DNA of 64,000 bases from Ascaphus truei (GCA_036426205.1 WSYH01001917.1:1-64000); one strand, 5' to 3'. Positions 1 through 11,920 are shown, counted from the stretch's first letter. Made by a program: numbers and translations. Notes: a model not told the origin generated them from the sequence alone.

Positions 1-386
1 AGTCTCCCGTGACAGAAAGCAAAGGCCACTTCTGGACCTCGCTGGAAGAGATTCTTCTTCTGCCTGCACCCTTTCCTGCCTGCTGCAGCAGACCACATCC
101 GCATGGTTGAAGATAAGTACTTTCGTTTCTTTTTTGGAAATCCCAGTTGGGAAGGTTTTTTTTTGCTGCTTAGTGTTCTGCTAGAATTATTCCATTCATA
201 ACGAAAAAACATTTTTGCTGAAACTAGAACTGTTGCTGCAGAGACTAGTGCACCTTTCTTTGAGATTTGTCTTTTGTGCAGTGCCTGGGTTAACCCTTGC
301 AGTACCTGTTGCCACCTTTTAGACTCTGACTTTTCATTCCCTGGATAAGGCTTGTCTACCCGCCACAGGAGTCTCCCGTGACAGAT
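1..386 (-). repeat. LTR-like repeat fragment
   Basis: The 14-mer gtctcccgtgacag occurs at 2-15 and again at 371-384, so this piece is a unit bounded by direct copies of one end sequence. Read on the minus strand it begins TGTCACGGGAGACT, which looks like an LTR start (TG). The outer 28 bp recur at 48725-48752 in the opposite orientation, so this is a dispersed family. No coding sequence is visible. It abuts the forkhead-bearing repeat at about 387. An alternative is two tandem units of a satellite-like repeat; the class is not certain. Confidence 0.45.
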
Positions 387-1700
387 ATTTTCCATCGAAA
401 TCCCTCCATTAGCCGCTTTCTTTTCTGAGGAAAAAGAAAAAGAAATGTTTTACTGTAATGGTCTAAAGAAGTTCCCAGCCAGTCCCACCAATAATTTTTT
501 CGGGGGGCGTCTCCTGTTAACATGCGCATGCACCTACCGTCGATGTAATGACACGCATATGCGTTTCAAGAAGGTTCCAATGCACATGCGCCCAGCGTTC
601 CACCAATTGTTCAGTATCTGCAGTACAGTACTGTAGAAGCCGCTCAGCCAATGATATTGCTTACAGGAGAATCGCTTGACTTTTGAATCGCACCGATATT
701 GATACTGTATTGTCAAAATAAAAAAAACACAGAAAATAATACGGCAACAATACTCACCATAGAATTTCCCATTCAGCTGGCGCCGGCGCCAGTTAACTGC
801 CATTCCAGTGTTCTTGATCATCCATGTCGATAGTTTGCAGCGGGACTAGTCCACCTGTAGTCAGATGATGAGGCTGGAAATTGCTTAGGTACATGCAAAC
901 TTGATCGAAACTGCACGCGAAATCCAACTCAGGCTCAGGGTTGTCACTGACGGTGGGACCGTTATTGGAAGCCGGTGCTGGTGCATTGCTTGGCAGCGAC
1001 TGTCGTTTCTTAGTAGGTTTTAACATGACCCTTCGCCTTTTGCCATCTGCATGATCATAGATACAAGAAAAAGCCGGTGATACACACCAATACCATCCAA
1101 CAAATTGTGGCTCAATACGATAAAAACCGGGATCGCTACATAACCTTTTCCTTATTGCACGCTTCCACGTATGGGGAGCTGGCGAAAATTTTTAAAAGTC
1201 ATAGTTTTCGATAAAATACTGAAAAATTTAAACAACTGTTGCCATCTTATCATCTGTTGCATTAATCGCGGCCCATATCAAATACGCGTAACTTCTGTCG
1301 GGTGTTTGGAAAACGGGCTGCACTTGAACACTCATGGCTGGCGGCGGGTCTCTGGAGAATACTGTAACCGAAACTGGTCTTTGTCTTTCTTTAATATGAA
1401 AAGCCTAAATTGAAACATTTTTGCAACCTCTTCCTTCAGTCTCAAGGCCAAGTTACAATAGCACATTGTGGTATCTTTTTGAAACTAAACACCTGCAAGT
1501 CGACACATTACTGAAGCGCATGCTCATTACAATTCATGAATATCTGCCATCTGGTGGACACGCGAAGAATTGCAACCTAATAAATCCGAACCATTCTCAA
1601 TAAACGAATCAACCGCGCGTCAACCACACATGACCCGTGGCTGAGAACGCAAAATGAATGCGGCATGCTCCAGGTGAAGTGTGTCGCATTCCAGGACAAA
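387..1700 (-). mobile_element. Repeat copy carrying a forkhead-like gene (copy 0)
   Basis: This segment aligns by eye with 45128-46510 in the same orientation, over coding and non-coding parts. Shared landmarks are tccatcgaaatcc near 390, the fold around ttactgtaatggtc, the forkhead-like reading frame, and acattactgaagcgcatg upstream of it. Homology beyond the coding part shows that the gene travels inside a repeat unit of about 1.35 kb. In copy 2 (45.1-46.5 kb) the same unit lies directly beyond the coiled-coil/BEN gene of a Tc1-like element. Here its left neighbour is the LTR-like repeat, so the rest of the parent element is outside the window or lost. Confidence 0.6.
793..1335 (-). pseudogene. 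Forkhead-like winged-helix gene, copy 0, with two stops
   Basis: Reading leftwards from an ATG at 1335, the frame runs to a stop at 793-795, about 180 codons. Residues of the forkhead fold are recognisable: YAYLIWAAINATDDK (helix 1), QYFIENYDF (helix 2), WKRAIRKRL (recognition helix, matching the W..(S/A)IR..L pattern of forkhead domains) and GWYWCVSP (wing start). A basic stretch KRRRVMLKPTKKRQS follows, then a Ser/Asn/Pro-rich tail ending near WNGS. Two in-frame stops interrupt the domain (a TAA in GTTTAAATT, and TTT TAA where copy 2 has TTT TAC), so this copy is dead. Unlike copy 2, the frame between domain and tail is continuous here, which shows the two parts are one protein. Function as a DNA-binding protein is inferred from the family. 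Confidence 0.65.
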
Positions 1701-1840
1701 GCCAGGGAAAAACCTGTGATGTGTTAGACTCAGATGAGCCGCAGCAGTACACTACTGTCAAAACACACACAACAATAACCAATCATTCATTACCGTAGTG
1801 GTAATGGTAATGAAGCTGCATTAATGTAAATTTTAATAAT
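1701..1840. other. Unassigned spacer
   Basis: AT-rich DNA between the forkhead unit and the fold-back element. The forkhead-unit homology fades near cagtacactactgtc. I see no gene here. Confidence 0.4.
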
Positions 1841-2069
1841 AGTGTGCGGGAGCAGGAGGTCTCCTGAGCGGAACCGCATTGATTTCTGGCTCAGGGATGC
1901 CAGTGTCGCCGCCATCTTTATAGCGTCCAAGAAGCGAAAAAACGCAATAAAGATGGCAGCGACAATGGCATCGATGCCCCAAACCGGGGCCTGTAACTCG
2001 GGAAGCAGGGGGTCTATGAGCCAGAAATCAAAGCGGTTTAGCTCAGGGGACCCCCTGCTCCCGCACACT
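1841..2069. mobile_element. Fold-back (MITE-like) element
   Basis: The arms 1841-1893 and 2017-2069 are imperfect reverse complements of 53 bp, starting agtgtgcgggagcaggaggt on the left and ending ccccctgctcccgcacact on the right. A second, inner inverted pair (gccatctttat / ataaagatggc) lies in the centre. TAAT-like sequence flanks both sides, compatible with a short AT-rich target duplication. No coding capacity; the same translation appears on both strands only because of the palindrome. Superfamily cannot be assigned from the ends alone. Confidence 0.65.
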
Positions 2070-2099
2070 GTTAATAAAAATACATTAAAACAGATTAAT

Positions 2100-3061
2100 T
2101 ACCTTATTGGCTATCTGCTATGGCAATGAAGGGGTTAAGGCACAATAGCATGCTTATTGGGGACAATTGCCCCCAATAAACATTGCAAAATACAACACCT
2201 ATCCCCCCCGCCCCCTAACACATACAATACAGTAATGGGCAAAATTACTTTTATCCACATATGGATAATAATGCATTTGCCCATTTTAAATACACGAATC
2301 ACAATAAATACAGTAACTACATATTACACTTACCTTTTCCAAGCACCCACGATGAAGGCCGTCTTCATCCCCATCTTCATCCTGCCCATGTCCCCTCCTA
2401 AGCTGCAAAACAAACAAAAGAATAAAAAAAGTCAATGTAATGTCCCCTAACCGCTTAATCACCTCAGCGGTCATTAACCGCGATAGTCATTAAGGGGTTA
2501 ACCCACCCTCACCCACCACTCAGGAGGCCTATACACCGTCCCCCACTAACCCCCAACCCCGTGAGGCCTAACCACCCACTACCCACAGGTAGGCACAACA
2601 TTGGTACCGCAGGCCCACGGGGACACAGTGATTCCTGCGGACACCCACGGGGACCCCGGGACGGCCGCGGGGACCCCCGCTTGGTCAATTGGGGACACCC
2701 ACGGGACCCCCGGAGCTCCGCGGGGTCAGCCGGGGACACCCACGGGGTCAGCCGGGACACCCGCTGGCCTGTTGTATGGGTGTTGCACCTGCAAAAATGT
2801 AAACAAAGAAATTTTTCAAAGTCCAGCTTTTTTATCACCTGCCTTTAGCTGGGGAGCTTATTTCAGCGCAACTTTCGCATACGATAAGTTTGCGTAGCTT
2901 AGTGAATCCCGCAGAAGGGCAGGATTCACCGCAAACAGCTGATCGTACGAGCAAAGTTGGACTGTGAAAAAATTCCTGAAAAAAGTCAGTTTTAGAGCGC
3001 AAAGTGCCTGTTAGCGCGGCTCTGTGAATCGTGCTCGGCGGAACATCACGTTCTAAGAGCA
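2100..3061 (-). repeat. Dispersed repeat, inverted relative to 5.96-7.2 kb, with GC-rich minisatellite
   Basis: 2165-2500 matches the reverse complement of about 6470-6780: the gggcaaaattac / taattttgccc blocks, the gatgaaggccgtcttcatcc block and the ttaaggggttaacc blocks appear in both. From about 2586 to 2768 there is a GC-rich minisatellite built on ggggacacccacgg units, and a related GC-rich block sits at 7105-7200. No convincing gene; open frames here are shadows of the minisatellite. Confidence 0.5.
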
Positions 3062-3110
3062 CTAGGGGTCGTGGAGTCCCCATAGGCAGACGGCAGCAAG
3101 AGAGCCTTGA
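3062..3110 (+). repeat. 49-bp direct repeat, left copy
   Basis: The 49 bases starting ctaggggtcgtggagtcccc and ending agagccttga recur at 5912-5960 with a single mismatch (g versus a). The two copies bracket the whole CA-rich array, in direct orientation. Confidence 0.8.
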
Positions 3111-3185
3111 GAGCGAGAGGGTGACAGAGAGACACTGGGCTGTGTGGTTGGGTGTCTATGACAGACTGTGGATTGGTGTCTGTAT

Positions 3186-3220
3186 TCACTCACACACACT
3201 CTTACACACACACACACACA

Positions 3221-3268
<48 letters not shown>

Positions 3269-3506
3269 CACACACACACTCTTACTTACACACACACACT
3301 CTTAGTCACACACACTCTCACACTCTTACTTACACACACACCACACACATACACACGCACGCACGCACACACACACACACACACACTCTCTTACTCACAC
3401 ACACACACACCCTTACTCACACATGCACATTCTTACTCACACACACACACTCTTAGTCACACACACTCTCACACTCTTACTCACACACACACTCTTACAC
3501 ACACAC

Positions 3507-3587
<81 letters not shown>

Positions 3588-4995
3588 ACCCTTACCACAC
3601 CACAACAACCCCTTACTCAGTCACAGCAGTCGCGCACACTCTTACTCACAAACACACACAACTCTTACTCACAAACACACACACTCTACTCACAAACACA
3701 CACACTCTTACTCACAAACACACACACTCTACCACACACACACACCACACACACACACACCACACCACACCCACAACACACGAACACACACAACACACAA
3801 CACACACCACAGCACACACCCTTTCTCACACACAACACACACCCTTTCTCACACACACACACACCCTTACCTCACACGCGAACACTCTTACTCACAAACA
3901 CACACACTCTTCTCACAAACACACACACTCTTACTCACACCACACACACACACACACACTCTTACTCATACATACACACTCTTATTACCACACCCAAAGC
4001 GCTCTCTCACACTCTTACACACACACACACAACACCCATCACACACACACCCACCCACACACCACATCCACAGAACCCCACCACACACACCCAGCACCCA
4101 CACACACCACCCCCACCCCTACACCCACACCACACTTACCCCCCATACTCAAGCACCCCTCTCCTCCCGCCCCACAGCCCCCCCACACCACCCCCCCTTA
4201 CCCACACCCCCACCCTCTCTTTTCCGCTCCCCCCCCCCCCTTCTTGCCTCCCCGGCCCCCCACCACCCTCTTACCCCCCTCCCCCCATCGCCCTCCTCCC
4301 CCCGCCCCCCCCCCCCCCCCCGCCCCCCCCCCCAGCCCCCGCCCAGACTCCACCCCCCCCCCACCCCCGGCGCCTTCCCTCCCCCCCCCCCGCCCCCCCC
4401 ACACCCACCCCACCCCCCCCTTCCTCCCACTCCCACCCCCCTTCCTTCACACGCACTCCCCCCTCTTACTCCCTCCCCCCCTCCTCTTACTCCCCCCCTC
4501 CCCTGGGCGATCCGCCCTTATCTCCCGGACTCACACACTCACACACACTTAGTTACAACAACTCTCACACATCTTACTCCAACCAAAACCTACACACCTC
4601 TTACACACACTCTCCACACACACCACAAACACACACCCATCACACACACACACACCACACCCACAACACACACACACACACACACACCACACCCACACAC
4701 ACACACACGACACACACCACACACACCCCTTACTCACACACACCCCCCTTACCACGACCAACCCTTACTCACACACACCCCCTACTCAACACACACCCTT
4801 ACTCACACTTGCACATCTGTACTCACAACACAACCAGCTCTATCCTACTCACAAACACACACTCTTACTCACAAACACACACTCTTACTGCACAACACAC
4901 ACACTCTTACTCACAAACACACACTCTTACTCACAAACCACACTCTTACTCACAAACACACACGCTCCCACACACACACACACACACACACACAT

Positions 4996-5026
<31 letters not shown>

Positions 5027-5043
5027 ACACCCACACACAGACA

Positions 5044-5086
<43 letters not shown>

Positions 5087-5196
5087 CTACCTTCACTTAC
5101 TCACACACACACACTCTTAGTCACACTTATTCCACAGCACACTCTCACACTCCTACACACACACACACACACACACACACACCCACACAGCACAGC

Positions 5197-5227
<31 letters not shown>

Positions 5228-5493
5228 ACACACCCCCACACCACACAGCCCCCACACACACACACACACTCTTATACCTACCCCCCACATACATACACAC
5301 ACTCACACACACTCTCACACACACACTCACACATACACTCACACATACACTCACACACACACTCTCTCTCACACACTCTCTCTCTCACACAGACACACAC
5401 TCTTACACACTCTCTCTTTCACACACATGCACACAATTTCTCTCACATACACACACACTTTTACACATACACACTCTTGCTCTCTCACACAGA

Positions 5494-5577
<84 letters not shown>
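3186..5577. repeat. (CA)n microsatellite with CTCTTACTCA minisatellite
   Basis: About 2.4 kb of near-continuous CA dinucleotides, interleaved with CTCTTACTCACAAACACACA-type units, short (CACG)n at 3220-3256 and a C-rich core at 4138-4520. The sequence is strongly strand-asymmetric, with almost no G on the plus strand outside the CACG part. Long open frames on both strands (for example 3152-4552 and 3423-5120) are Thr/His- or Cys/Val-repeat artefacts, not genes. Alternating purine-pyrimidine tracts of this length are classical Z-DNA formers (established); whether that happens here is unknown. Confidence 0.95.
4138..4520. repeat. Poly-C / polypyrimidine core of the CA array
   Basis: This stretch is almost wholly C and T with several long C runs, the largest around 4303-4320. 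The minus strand therefore carries many closely spaced G runs, which fits the sequence rule for G-quadruplexes, and the plus strand fits the rule for i-motifs. It is also a region where sequencing is error-prone, so run lengths should not be trusted. Confidence 0.85.
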
Positions 5578-5580
<3 letters not shown>

Positions 5581-5911
5581 CCAGGGGGGAACGCGTAGAG
5601 TGTCACGTGAAGCTGCCCCTGTAGATTTTGTTCTGGCGGAGGTTGTGTCGGAGAATGAGGGTCTCCCTGCTGACTGCTATCTCTATGTAAGTAGATTGGG
5701 TCCGGACCCTCCTTGGTTTATCAGCAGTGAGTTTCCCTGGTTCACACACCCCTCCTTGTTTTATATTTTAGCATTTTTTTGTAGTAATTGTGTGCCTATT
5801 TTATTGGACTCACCTCTTGGGGTTATTAAACTAAACTTTGTGCTTCTCAGTGCGCCATTCTGCCTGTTTGTTTTTTCTTGTCTCTGAGCTCCCTTGCAGG
5901 AGCTCACATTT
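5578..5911. other. Spacer between CA array and right 49-bp repeat
   Basis: About 330 bases of mixed composition; no conserved frame recognised. It contains tgtcacgtgaagctgcccct just after the array and T-rich sequence near 5760-5880. Confidence 0.4.
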
Positions 5912-5960
5912 CTAGGGGTCGTGGAGTCCCCATAGGCAAACGGCAGCAAGAGAGCCTTGA
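5912..5960 (+). repeat. 49-bp direct repeat, right copy
   Basis: Second copy of the 49-bp sequence at 3062-3110, one mismatch, same orientation. Together they suggest a tandem duplication or an expansion that began inside one repeat element. Confidence 0.8.
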
Positions 5961-7500
5961 TTCTTCCCCCCTTTCCTCGTATCTCTCCAGACAGCATCAG
6001 CACGGAGTGACTATTTTGCCTTATTTAAGGCCTGTCCCGTTTCATTTGAGCTTAAGAAGCCGACGGGACAACATCCACCCCATTGGATTGGATTACAATT
6101 AAAGAAGAGAAGACTTAAGAAAGAAGAAAAGAACTTACCAGATGTTCAGGAGCATTGCATCGAGGATCAAGAGGTTCCTGCTGCAGTCAGATCAGTGGGT
6201 GAAGACATCAAAGGTAAGTAAAACATTGATTGTATTTTTGGTATTTTTATTGTATATTTTTATTTTTTAGGTTACCCATTGACTGCCAATGTGTTTATCT
6301 ATGCCCCTTTCGGGGTACAGATAAACACATTGACAAGCAATGCATTTTTAGGCAAATGTTGTTTATTTCATTGTATTTTTTGTAATGTGTTTTTTTTAGG
6401 TTGCCCATTGACTTCCAATGTGTTTATCTTCGCCCTTATATAGATATGGATCAAGGTATAGATATGCACAGTTAACCCCTTAATTACTTAAGTGGTTACT
6501 AACTGCTAAGGTGATTAAGGGGTTAGTGGCCAATAATTTGTTTTCTATTGGAATGTTTCTGCCAACGGAGGACAAGGGCATGGAGGATGGTGATGAGGAC
6601 GGCCTTCATCCTGGCAGAGGTAAGTGCACGTTTTATTTACTTTGTGCTGGTTTAATTTGTAATGGGCAAATGCACTATTATTCATAACTGGATAATAGTA
6701 ATTTTGCCCAATACTGTACAGTATGTATTGGGGTTGAGAGGGGAGGGGGGTAGGTTGTATTTAGGTATTGCACTATTATTATTTTTTTGAATGGGGAAAA
6801 GCGTAGCCATCTTTGGTTAATAGCACTTTTTTTACCCATTCCTGTTGTTGGTACAGGGGTGGGTGAAGGTAGTAATTGCCCCGGGTAGGTGTTTAGGCCT
6901 TGCAGTAGGGAAGCGGTTAAGGGGTTAACTTCTACTACCACCCTCCTGCAAGGCCTAAACTCCCACCCTGGGGCAATTACAAGCTTCACCCACCCACTGT
7001 ACCAACAATAGTGCCTGCTATATAACCCTTTCATTACCTTAGCGGTTAGCCACTAAGGTAATGAAATTGGCTGCAATTTTATTTTTATTGCACAGGATTG
7101 ATACTGGAGGCTGGGGGGAACCCCCAGGGATCCGCGGGCCCACCCAGAGATGTGGGGACCCCTGGATCTCCGGGGGTCCCGGGAGGTTCCCACTTGCCTC
7201 CGGTACCAATCCTATGCAGTAAAACTAAAAGAAACTGCTTTTATCAATCTTGCTGCTAGCTGGCGAGAAAATATTGCAAGTTGTTTAAGTATGATAAGCT
7301 TATCACTGCTTAGTGAATAACAGTTTCTGGCAAAAAATGCGATTTCGGGCCTTTTTTGGCTTATCGTACGACCTTTTTTTGCAGGAGTGTTATAGTGTTA
7401 TAAAAAGCCATTTCAGTGCGATATTGCCCTGTTATCGGAGCTTTGTGAGTAACAACACAGGCAATATCGCACTTTAAGGGCATTTATAGAGCTATAAGCT
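5961..7500 (+). repeat. Dispersed repeat, inverted partner of 2.1-3.06 kb
   Basis: The blocks at 6470-6780 are reverse complements of 2165-2500 (gatgaggacggccttcatcc, gggcaaatgcactattattc, ttgcccaatactgtac). It holds two TTAACCCCTTAA-type stretches and a GC-rich block at 7105-7200 with gggggtcccgg palindromes. A short block near 7280-7330 (gataagcttatcactgcttagtgaata) resembles 2880-2910 in direct orientation, so the family is mosaic. No gene recognised. Confidence 0.45.
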
Positions 7501-9060
7501 GTTAGTTGGCTGTTACAGTTGAAATTATATTTAATGTATCTTTCTGCATAGCTTCAACAAAAGCTACAAGATTAATAGAACTGTAACACAATAGTTTTTT
7601 GTGAGGAAGCGTAGTTTGCCAATATTCTTTGCATTTCAAAATGTTAATGGAAAGTTCGTACCCATAATATCTAGAAATGATTGGGTTTTCAGATGTGTAA
7701 GAATTATCAAAACATTTATTTTGTTTTTCATACTTATTCCCGGTTTAAACCCCAGTAGTTATTAAAATCAAAATGAATATACACATCTAGTGGTTCGTAA
7801 ATTGACAACAGTTTAAACATATTTTTATTTGACACTAAAAATTGTGGCTTTTTAAAGATCTACAAGGTTGAAGTACATAAGGCAGCTGGAAATCTATGAC
7901 CCCTCACGTTCAGTTCATTTTCAGTCTACGGCTACTTTACACTTAACCTCATAACAGACTTCAAATGGGCTCCTAGAATTATTACTTGAAAATAAAACAT
8001 ATTTTACAATCTACAGTTTCAAACGAATCACCTTAACTATTCTAAATCAAAACCATGTTGCCAAAAAATAAGCTGCAGGTCTTCTCAGCAGTGAAAACTT
8101 TCAACCAAATGCTGCGTGGCATTTAGGTAGCGAGGAGAGTTCAAGGAAACAAACCTTCTTTGTTTTCTTATTTTGAATTCCGTTTATCACTTTGGTGCAG
8201 GAGATATTGTACAATGCTTTTTTCAAAAATGTCCAGGAGTTACAATAAATTAACCCTTTGCAGGTTAGTAATTCTTTTGTTGGATATAATTTAGATATTT
8301 AGGAGTAATGACCATAACTAATTGTGTACATATTATTGTTTAATAAATACCATATAATGTCACTCACATGGTTGTATACTGTATGTAAAGATGGGGCACA
8401 GTGTTAAGATGTGCTAGGTATTCACTCGCCTAAATAAAACTTATTTATTGTGGTCGAGAAAGTGTGGATGAAAAAGAAGTGATAAGCAAACTTAACACTG
8501 CATACAAGACAATGATTAATCACAAGATGTTGTAGCGTATGTTTTCTTCAAAACAACCTAATAACAGTGGCCTAAAATAAATCAGAATAAAGACAATGTA
8601 TCTTTCAATAATAAGGTAAAGAAGTTACAATGTATGTCCATTAAGCTAACATTACAATGCACTGCTAAAAATGTCCTAAAATCATCTAAGTCTAATTTTG
8701 GTCTTTAGGTATAAATGATACAGTATGTCTTCTTCTATTTTGTATCTGTACAGACGTAGCAGACGTTATTGCACCCATTAACACATTATGTGTTGCATCA
8801 CTACTGGCATGTTATTTAATAGTAGTGCTATTGAAAACAATAGTTTTCAACATGTTATATTATTAAAGATGTTCAATTTAATGCGTTGTTTTGTGCTTTA
8901 TCTTGAGGTAATGGGGGTAATACCATCTACTACATCTGAAGTTAGTTTGAAGCAGTGAAAAACCTTTATTCAGCACAAAGATTAGTGATCTTCAGAAGAG
9001 AAGAACATCTGTCCTCTTCAATAGCACGTACAGTGGTAGGTAACACTACAGGTATTAATA
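7501..9060. other. AT-rich DNA, nothing recognised
   Basis: About 1.5 kb without a convincing open frame, tandem repeat or known motif. Confidence 0.4.
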
Positions 9061-9067
9061 ATAGTGA

Positions 9068-9105
9068 CTCTTTGACAAAGGCCTGAGGTCTGAAACGCGT
9101 TAGAG
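9068..9105 (+). ncRNA. Hammerhead-ribozyme-like motif (decayed core)
   Basis: Reading the type I hammerhead layout: stem I CTCT (9068-9071) pairs with AGAG (9102-9105); the core position CUGAUGA reads TTGACAA; stem II AGGCC-TGA-GGTCT; GAAA at 9092-9095; then CGCGTT giving the two-base-pair stem III and cleavage triplet GUU. Two core bases differ from consensus (C3 to T and G8 to A), which keeps a 3-8 pair but probably weakens or abolishes cleavage. A polyadenylation-like aataaa (about 9151) lies about 50 bases downstream, as in the other copies. Hammerheads in Penelope-like elements and retrozymes are established; assignment here is from motif layout only. Confidence 0.5.
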
Positions 9106-9663
9106 TTGCGGGGGGTTGCCTTCCCCTCACTCTTTTTAATATCCATGCAAGAATAAAGTTTTTTTCAGCACAGTCCAGCCTTTGCTAATTTGTTGCGCTG
9201 CCGTGCCCGCTGTCATCTTTCCTCCCCGGTGAGGATATCCTGCTTGCAGTTCTACACAGCTTGGAGCACGCAGAACAGAAGAGAAAGAAAAGGAAACCGG
9301 ACGGACTTTCAAATTACCAGTGAGATAACTCAATTATTGTTCAATGTGGAGCTTCCCCAGGAGTTGTGGTTTATGCAGTTGTGGATTAATGTATGGGGTC
9401 TGGGTGGGTTCTAGGACTTCTCCCAGACAACCCTTCATAGTCACCTCCAGACCACATTCCAACTAGGGGTTATTCATTGTTTTGCTCCCCCACTTCTTTG
9501 TGCCTCCGGAAAAAGCAACAAGTAATCATTTAAGTGGATTCATGCCCTGCAGCGCTGGTTAATTGAGGGGACCTCAAAACCACAAATATTCTCTCTATTG
9601 ACTTACTTAGTTCTTGTTTGTGGTCTGTTCAAATCGGCGTGCTCCAGGCTGTTCAGCAATGCA
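9106..9663. other. Unassigned, probable retroelement tail
   Basis: Follows the hammerhead-like motif. It contains aataaagttttttt near 9151 and mixed sequence to the hairpin. No gene seen. Confidence 0.35.
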
Positions 9664-9761
9664 GTGAAGGAACATCCTCTCAATGAAGAGAGTAATCAGC
9701 GAGCACTGCTTCCAAGCAGTGCCTGCTGATTACTCTCTTCATTGAGAGGATGTTCCTTCAC
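9664..9761. repeat. 98-bp near-perfect hairpin
   Basis: The arm 9664-9700 (37 bases, gtgaaggaacatcctctcaa...) is the exact reverse complement of 9725-9761. Inside it, 9703-9711 (gcactgctt) is the exact complement of 9714-9722, leaving a 2-base loop. Only two base pairs in the 49-bp stem fail to pair (9701-9702 against 9723-9724). It could be a very young palindromic MITE, a structured RNA or a replication/assembly palindrome. Confidence 0.9.
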
Positions 9762-10395
9762 TACAGTAGCCATTACATGAAGCCTCTTTAGGAAGAGAGG
9801 TTTTTCTACAATACCAGAAAAATATAATTTATGTATTTTAAGCGCTGTTACATCAAATATGGCCTTCAAAGTGCCACCACTGGCTTGCCAATACTATTGC
9901 TATTACGGTCCTACCGTCAATGAAAATCTGTTGAACCTTAATCCTGGCTACCTGTCCCCACCTGAGTGCCAGCTTCAGCAGTCACCTGTCGGCTTTAATG
10001 CTGACTACATGATTGATTCGAACTGCTAAACACAATACACCCCTGACATTGCGTCATCTCCACCCGGTTGGCAAGGTTTATAATGAAGGTAAATATAATA
10101 AGAATTCTTAAACTGTGTAAAAATGATAAACCCAACGTATCATTTACGTTGTGGTAATGTTAATTCCCAAAGACACAGTATGCCTCGACATAGCCCGTAA
10201 ATGCATTGACGCATGCGCATTAGACTGTGAGTTCACTTTGGTATCAAGCTGCCGTTTAAAAAATATATATTTTTTCCATTCAATATGTGCATCAATACAA
10301 TCTGCACACTGACAAGTGATTAGCTAAGTTGCAGATCGTTCCATTCTCCTGTAATCGATCACTTTGCTCAGGGTTATTTAATTCAGTTATTGCTA
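9762..10395. other. Unassigned; 10265-10370 is a dispersed repeat
   Basis: The block 10265-10370 (tcaatacaatctgcacac...ccattctcctgtaatcgatcac) recurs in diverged form at about 55095-55195. Nothing coding is recognised. Confidence 0.4.
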
Positions 10396-10769
10396 CAGCT
10401 GCAGCGGCCGTTATTCAAACACTTCACTTTTTGTGTACATCGGAATACCGATGTCATGACGTGGGATGTCTTCCAAATGTAACGCCTTAAGACGCGAGTG
10501 TGGCGAGTGCATAAAATGGCATTTTAGAGTTCTGGTTTTTAAACGCCTTAAATTGACACAGTAGCACAGTAGCACAGTAGCACAGTACTGTACACATTAC
10601 AATTCATTCATTTCATGGCACCTAAAGAAACAGAATCCATGAAATTCAACACAGCAATCGCGATAAGCGCAGATGCCTGGGGCAATTGGCCTCGTTCATG
10701 CTGCGTGGAGTACAGCAGAGCACACAAAATCGGTGCTGTGATTTGTTTGAATAACGGCCGCTGCAGCTG
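10396..10769. mobile_element. MITE-like element with 25-bp inverted ends
   Basis: Positions 10396-10420 (cagctgcagcggccgttattcaaac) and 10745-10769 are exact 25-bp reverse complements. The right half, from gtacacattacaattcattc through cgcgataagcgcagatgcctgg to ataacggccg, is shared with 19310-19480 and 24290-24470. The short frame from 10615 reads through this repeat and is not a gene. Related fragments also occur at 32778-32812 (gtacagctgcggccgc). Confidence 0.65.
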
Positions 10770-11905
10770 TACACTACATTACCCACGATGCAAAGTTCTG
10801 TGTGGAAGATCATGTGACCAGGCAAGATACAATTGGTGCACTGCTTGAGAGAGGGCAGGGCTCAAGAGTCAGAGTCTATCAGAAAAGGAAGGGGGTGTGA
10901 CTTTGTAAATAGTTTCTATAGAAACAAAATTGCTTCCTACATTAAAAATATTAAAAATGTCTTTAACATTTGTTTAAAAAAAATGATACAAGTATTTTCT
11001 TATAGTACAGAACTGATTTATTAAATCAAACACATGTAGGATATTGCTTGAACAGCAGCTTTAACGCATTATCGTTTTTTCTTTTCCCTGAAATGAAAAC
11101 GTCGAATCGACAGTCATAAAATTATGAAGATGATGTTGATTGAAGTTGAAAATTACTATTTTTTAAACGTACCTTTTTTTTTTTTTAACTTTTATACAGT
11201 TTTACCAGCTTGACTATTCTAAAATGTGATATTCATATTCCTGTTTCTTAAGTTTTACGGCACTTTCTAAATGCTTGCATTTCACGCTTGTTTGGCATAG
11301 CACATAATGTATGTGATAGATAGATTTATGTCATTACATTTAATAAAATTTCACAACGAAAGGTTTTATGCTTTAAAGGTTTTAGCTCTGGCTGTAATGT
11401 AGGCTGAGAATTTCCCTTTCTGGTTCCACTTTACACGCATGCGCGTAAGACAAAAGCCCTGCATTGAAGATCTAATGACTTCACCACCAATTGAACGTGT
11501 AAAAAAAAATATATTTTTTTCTAAATAAGAAGATAATAATTGCGGGTCTTAGAGAAAACATTTTGTAATGGATGATTTTCATATTTAACCAAATTTAAAA
11601 ATTTACATTCTCCACATTTTTATTTGTCAATGAAATTGTATATTGCATTATACTTTACCTTAGCATGTGCAATTTATGTTTGCATGTCTTAGACAGGTCC
11701 GCAACCCAGCAGCAAGGGATTCTGGGAAATTACATGCAAATGAGCACAAAGTGCCACCTTTTGCTTCAAAACCATATAACATGGTCCCTGTAAGCTTATG
11801 CTTGCTGCATTTCACAGCTTTGAGGACAGCCTGGGTTAAAATGCATAGCCAGTAAACCAACCCACAGACAGCCATTTCGACCTTAATTGGTCTCATCAGT
11901 GTAGT
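10770..11905. other. AT-rich DNA, nothing recognised
   Basis: About 1.1 kb with T/A runs (for example 11168-11185 and 11500-11520). No frame or motif that I can support. Confidence 0.4.
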
Positions 11906-11920
11906 ATATCTATCTATCTA

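Noticed and set aside
3152..5120. Long open frames (466 and 565 codons) in the CA array
   Set aside because: They consist of His/Thr/Leu/Pro repeats dictated by CA and CTCTTACTCA units, overlap in two frames, and mirror Cys/Val frames on the other strand. No start context or domain.
10615..10848. 77-codon frame starting MAPKETESMKF
   Set aside because: It lies within a MITE-like repeat whose other copies (19.3 and 24.3 kb) break the frame.
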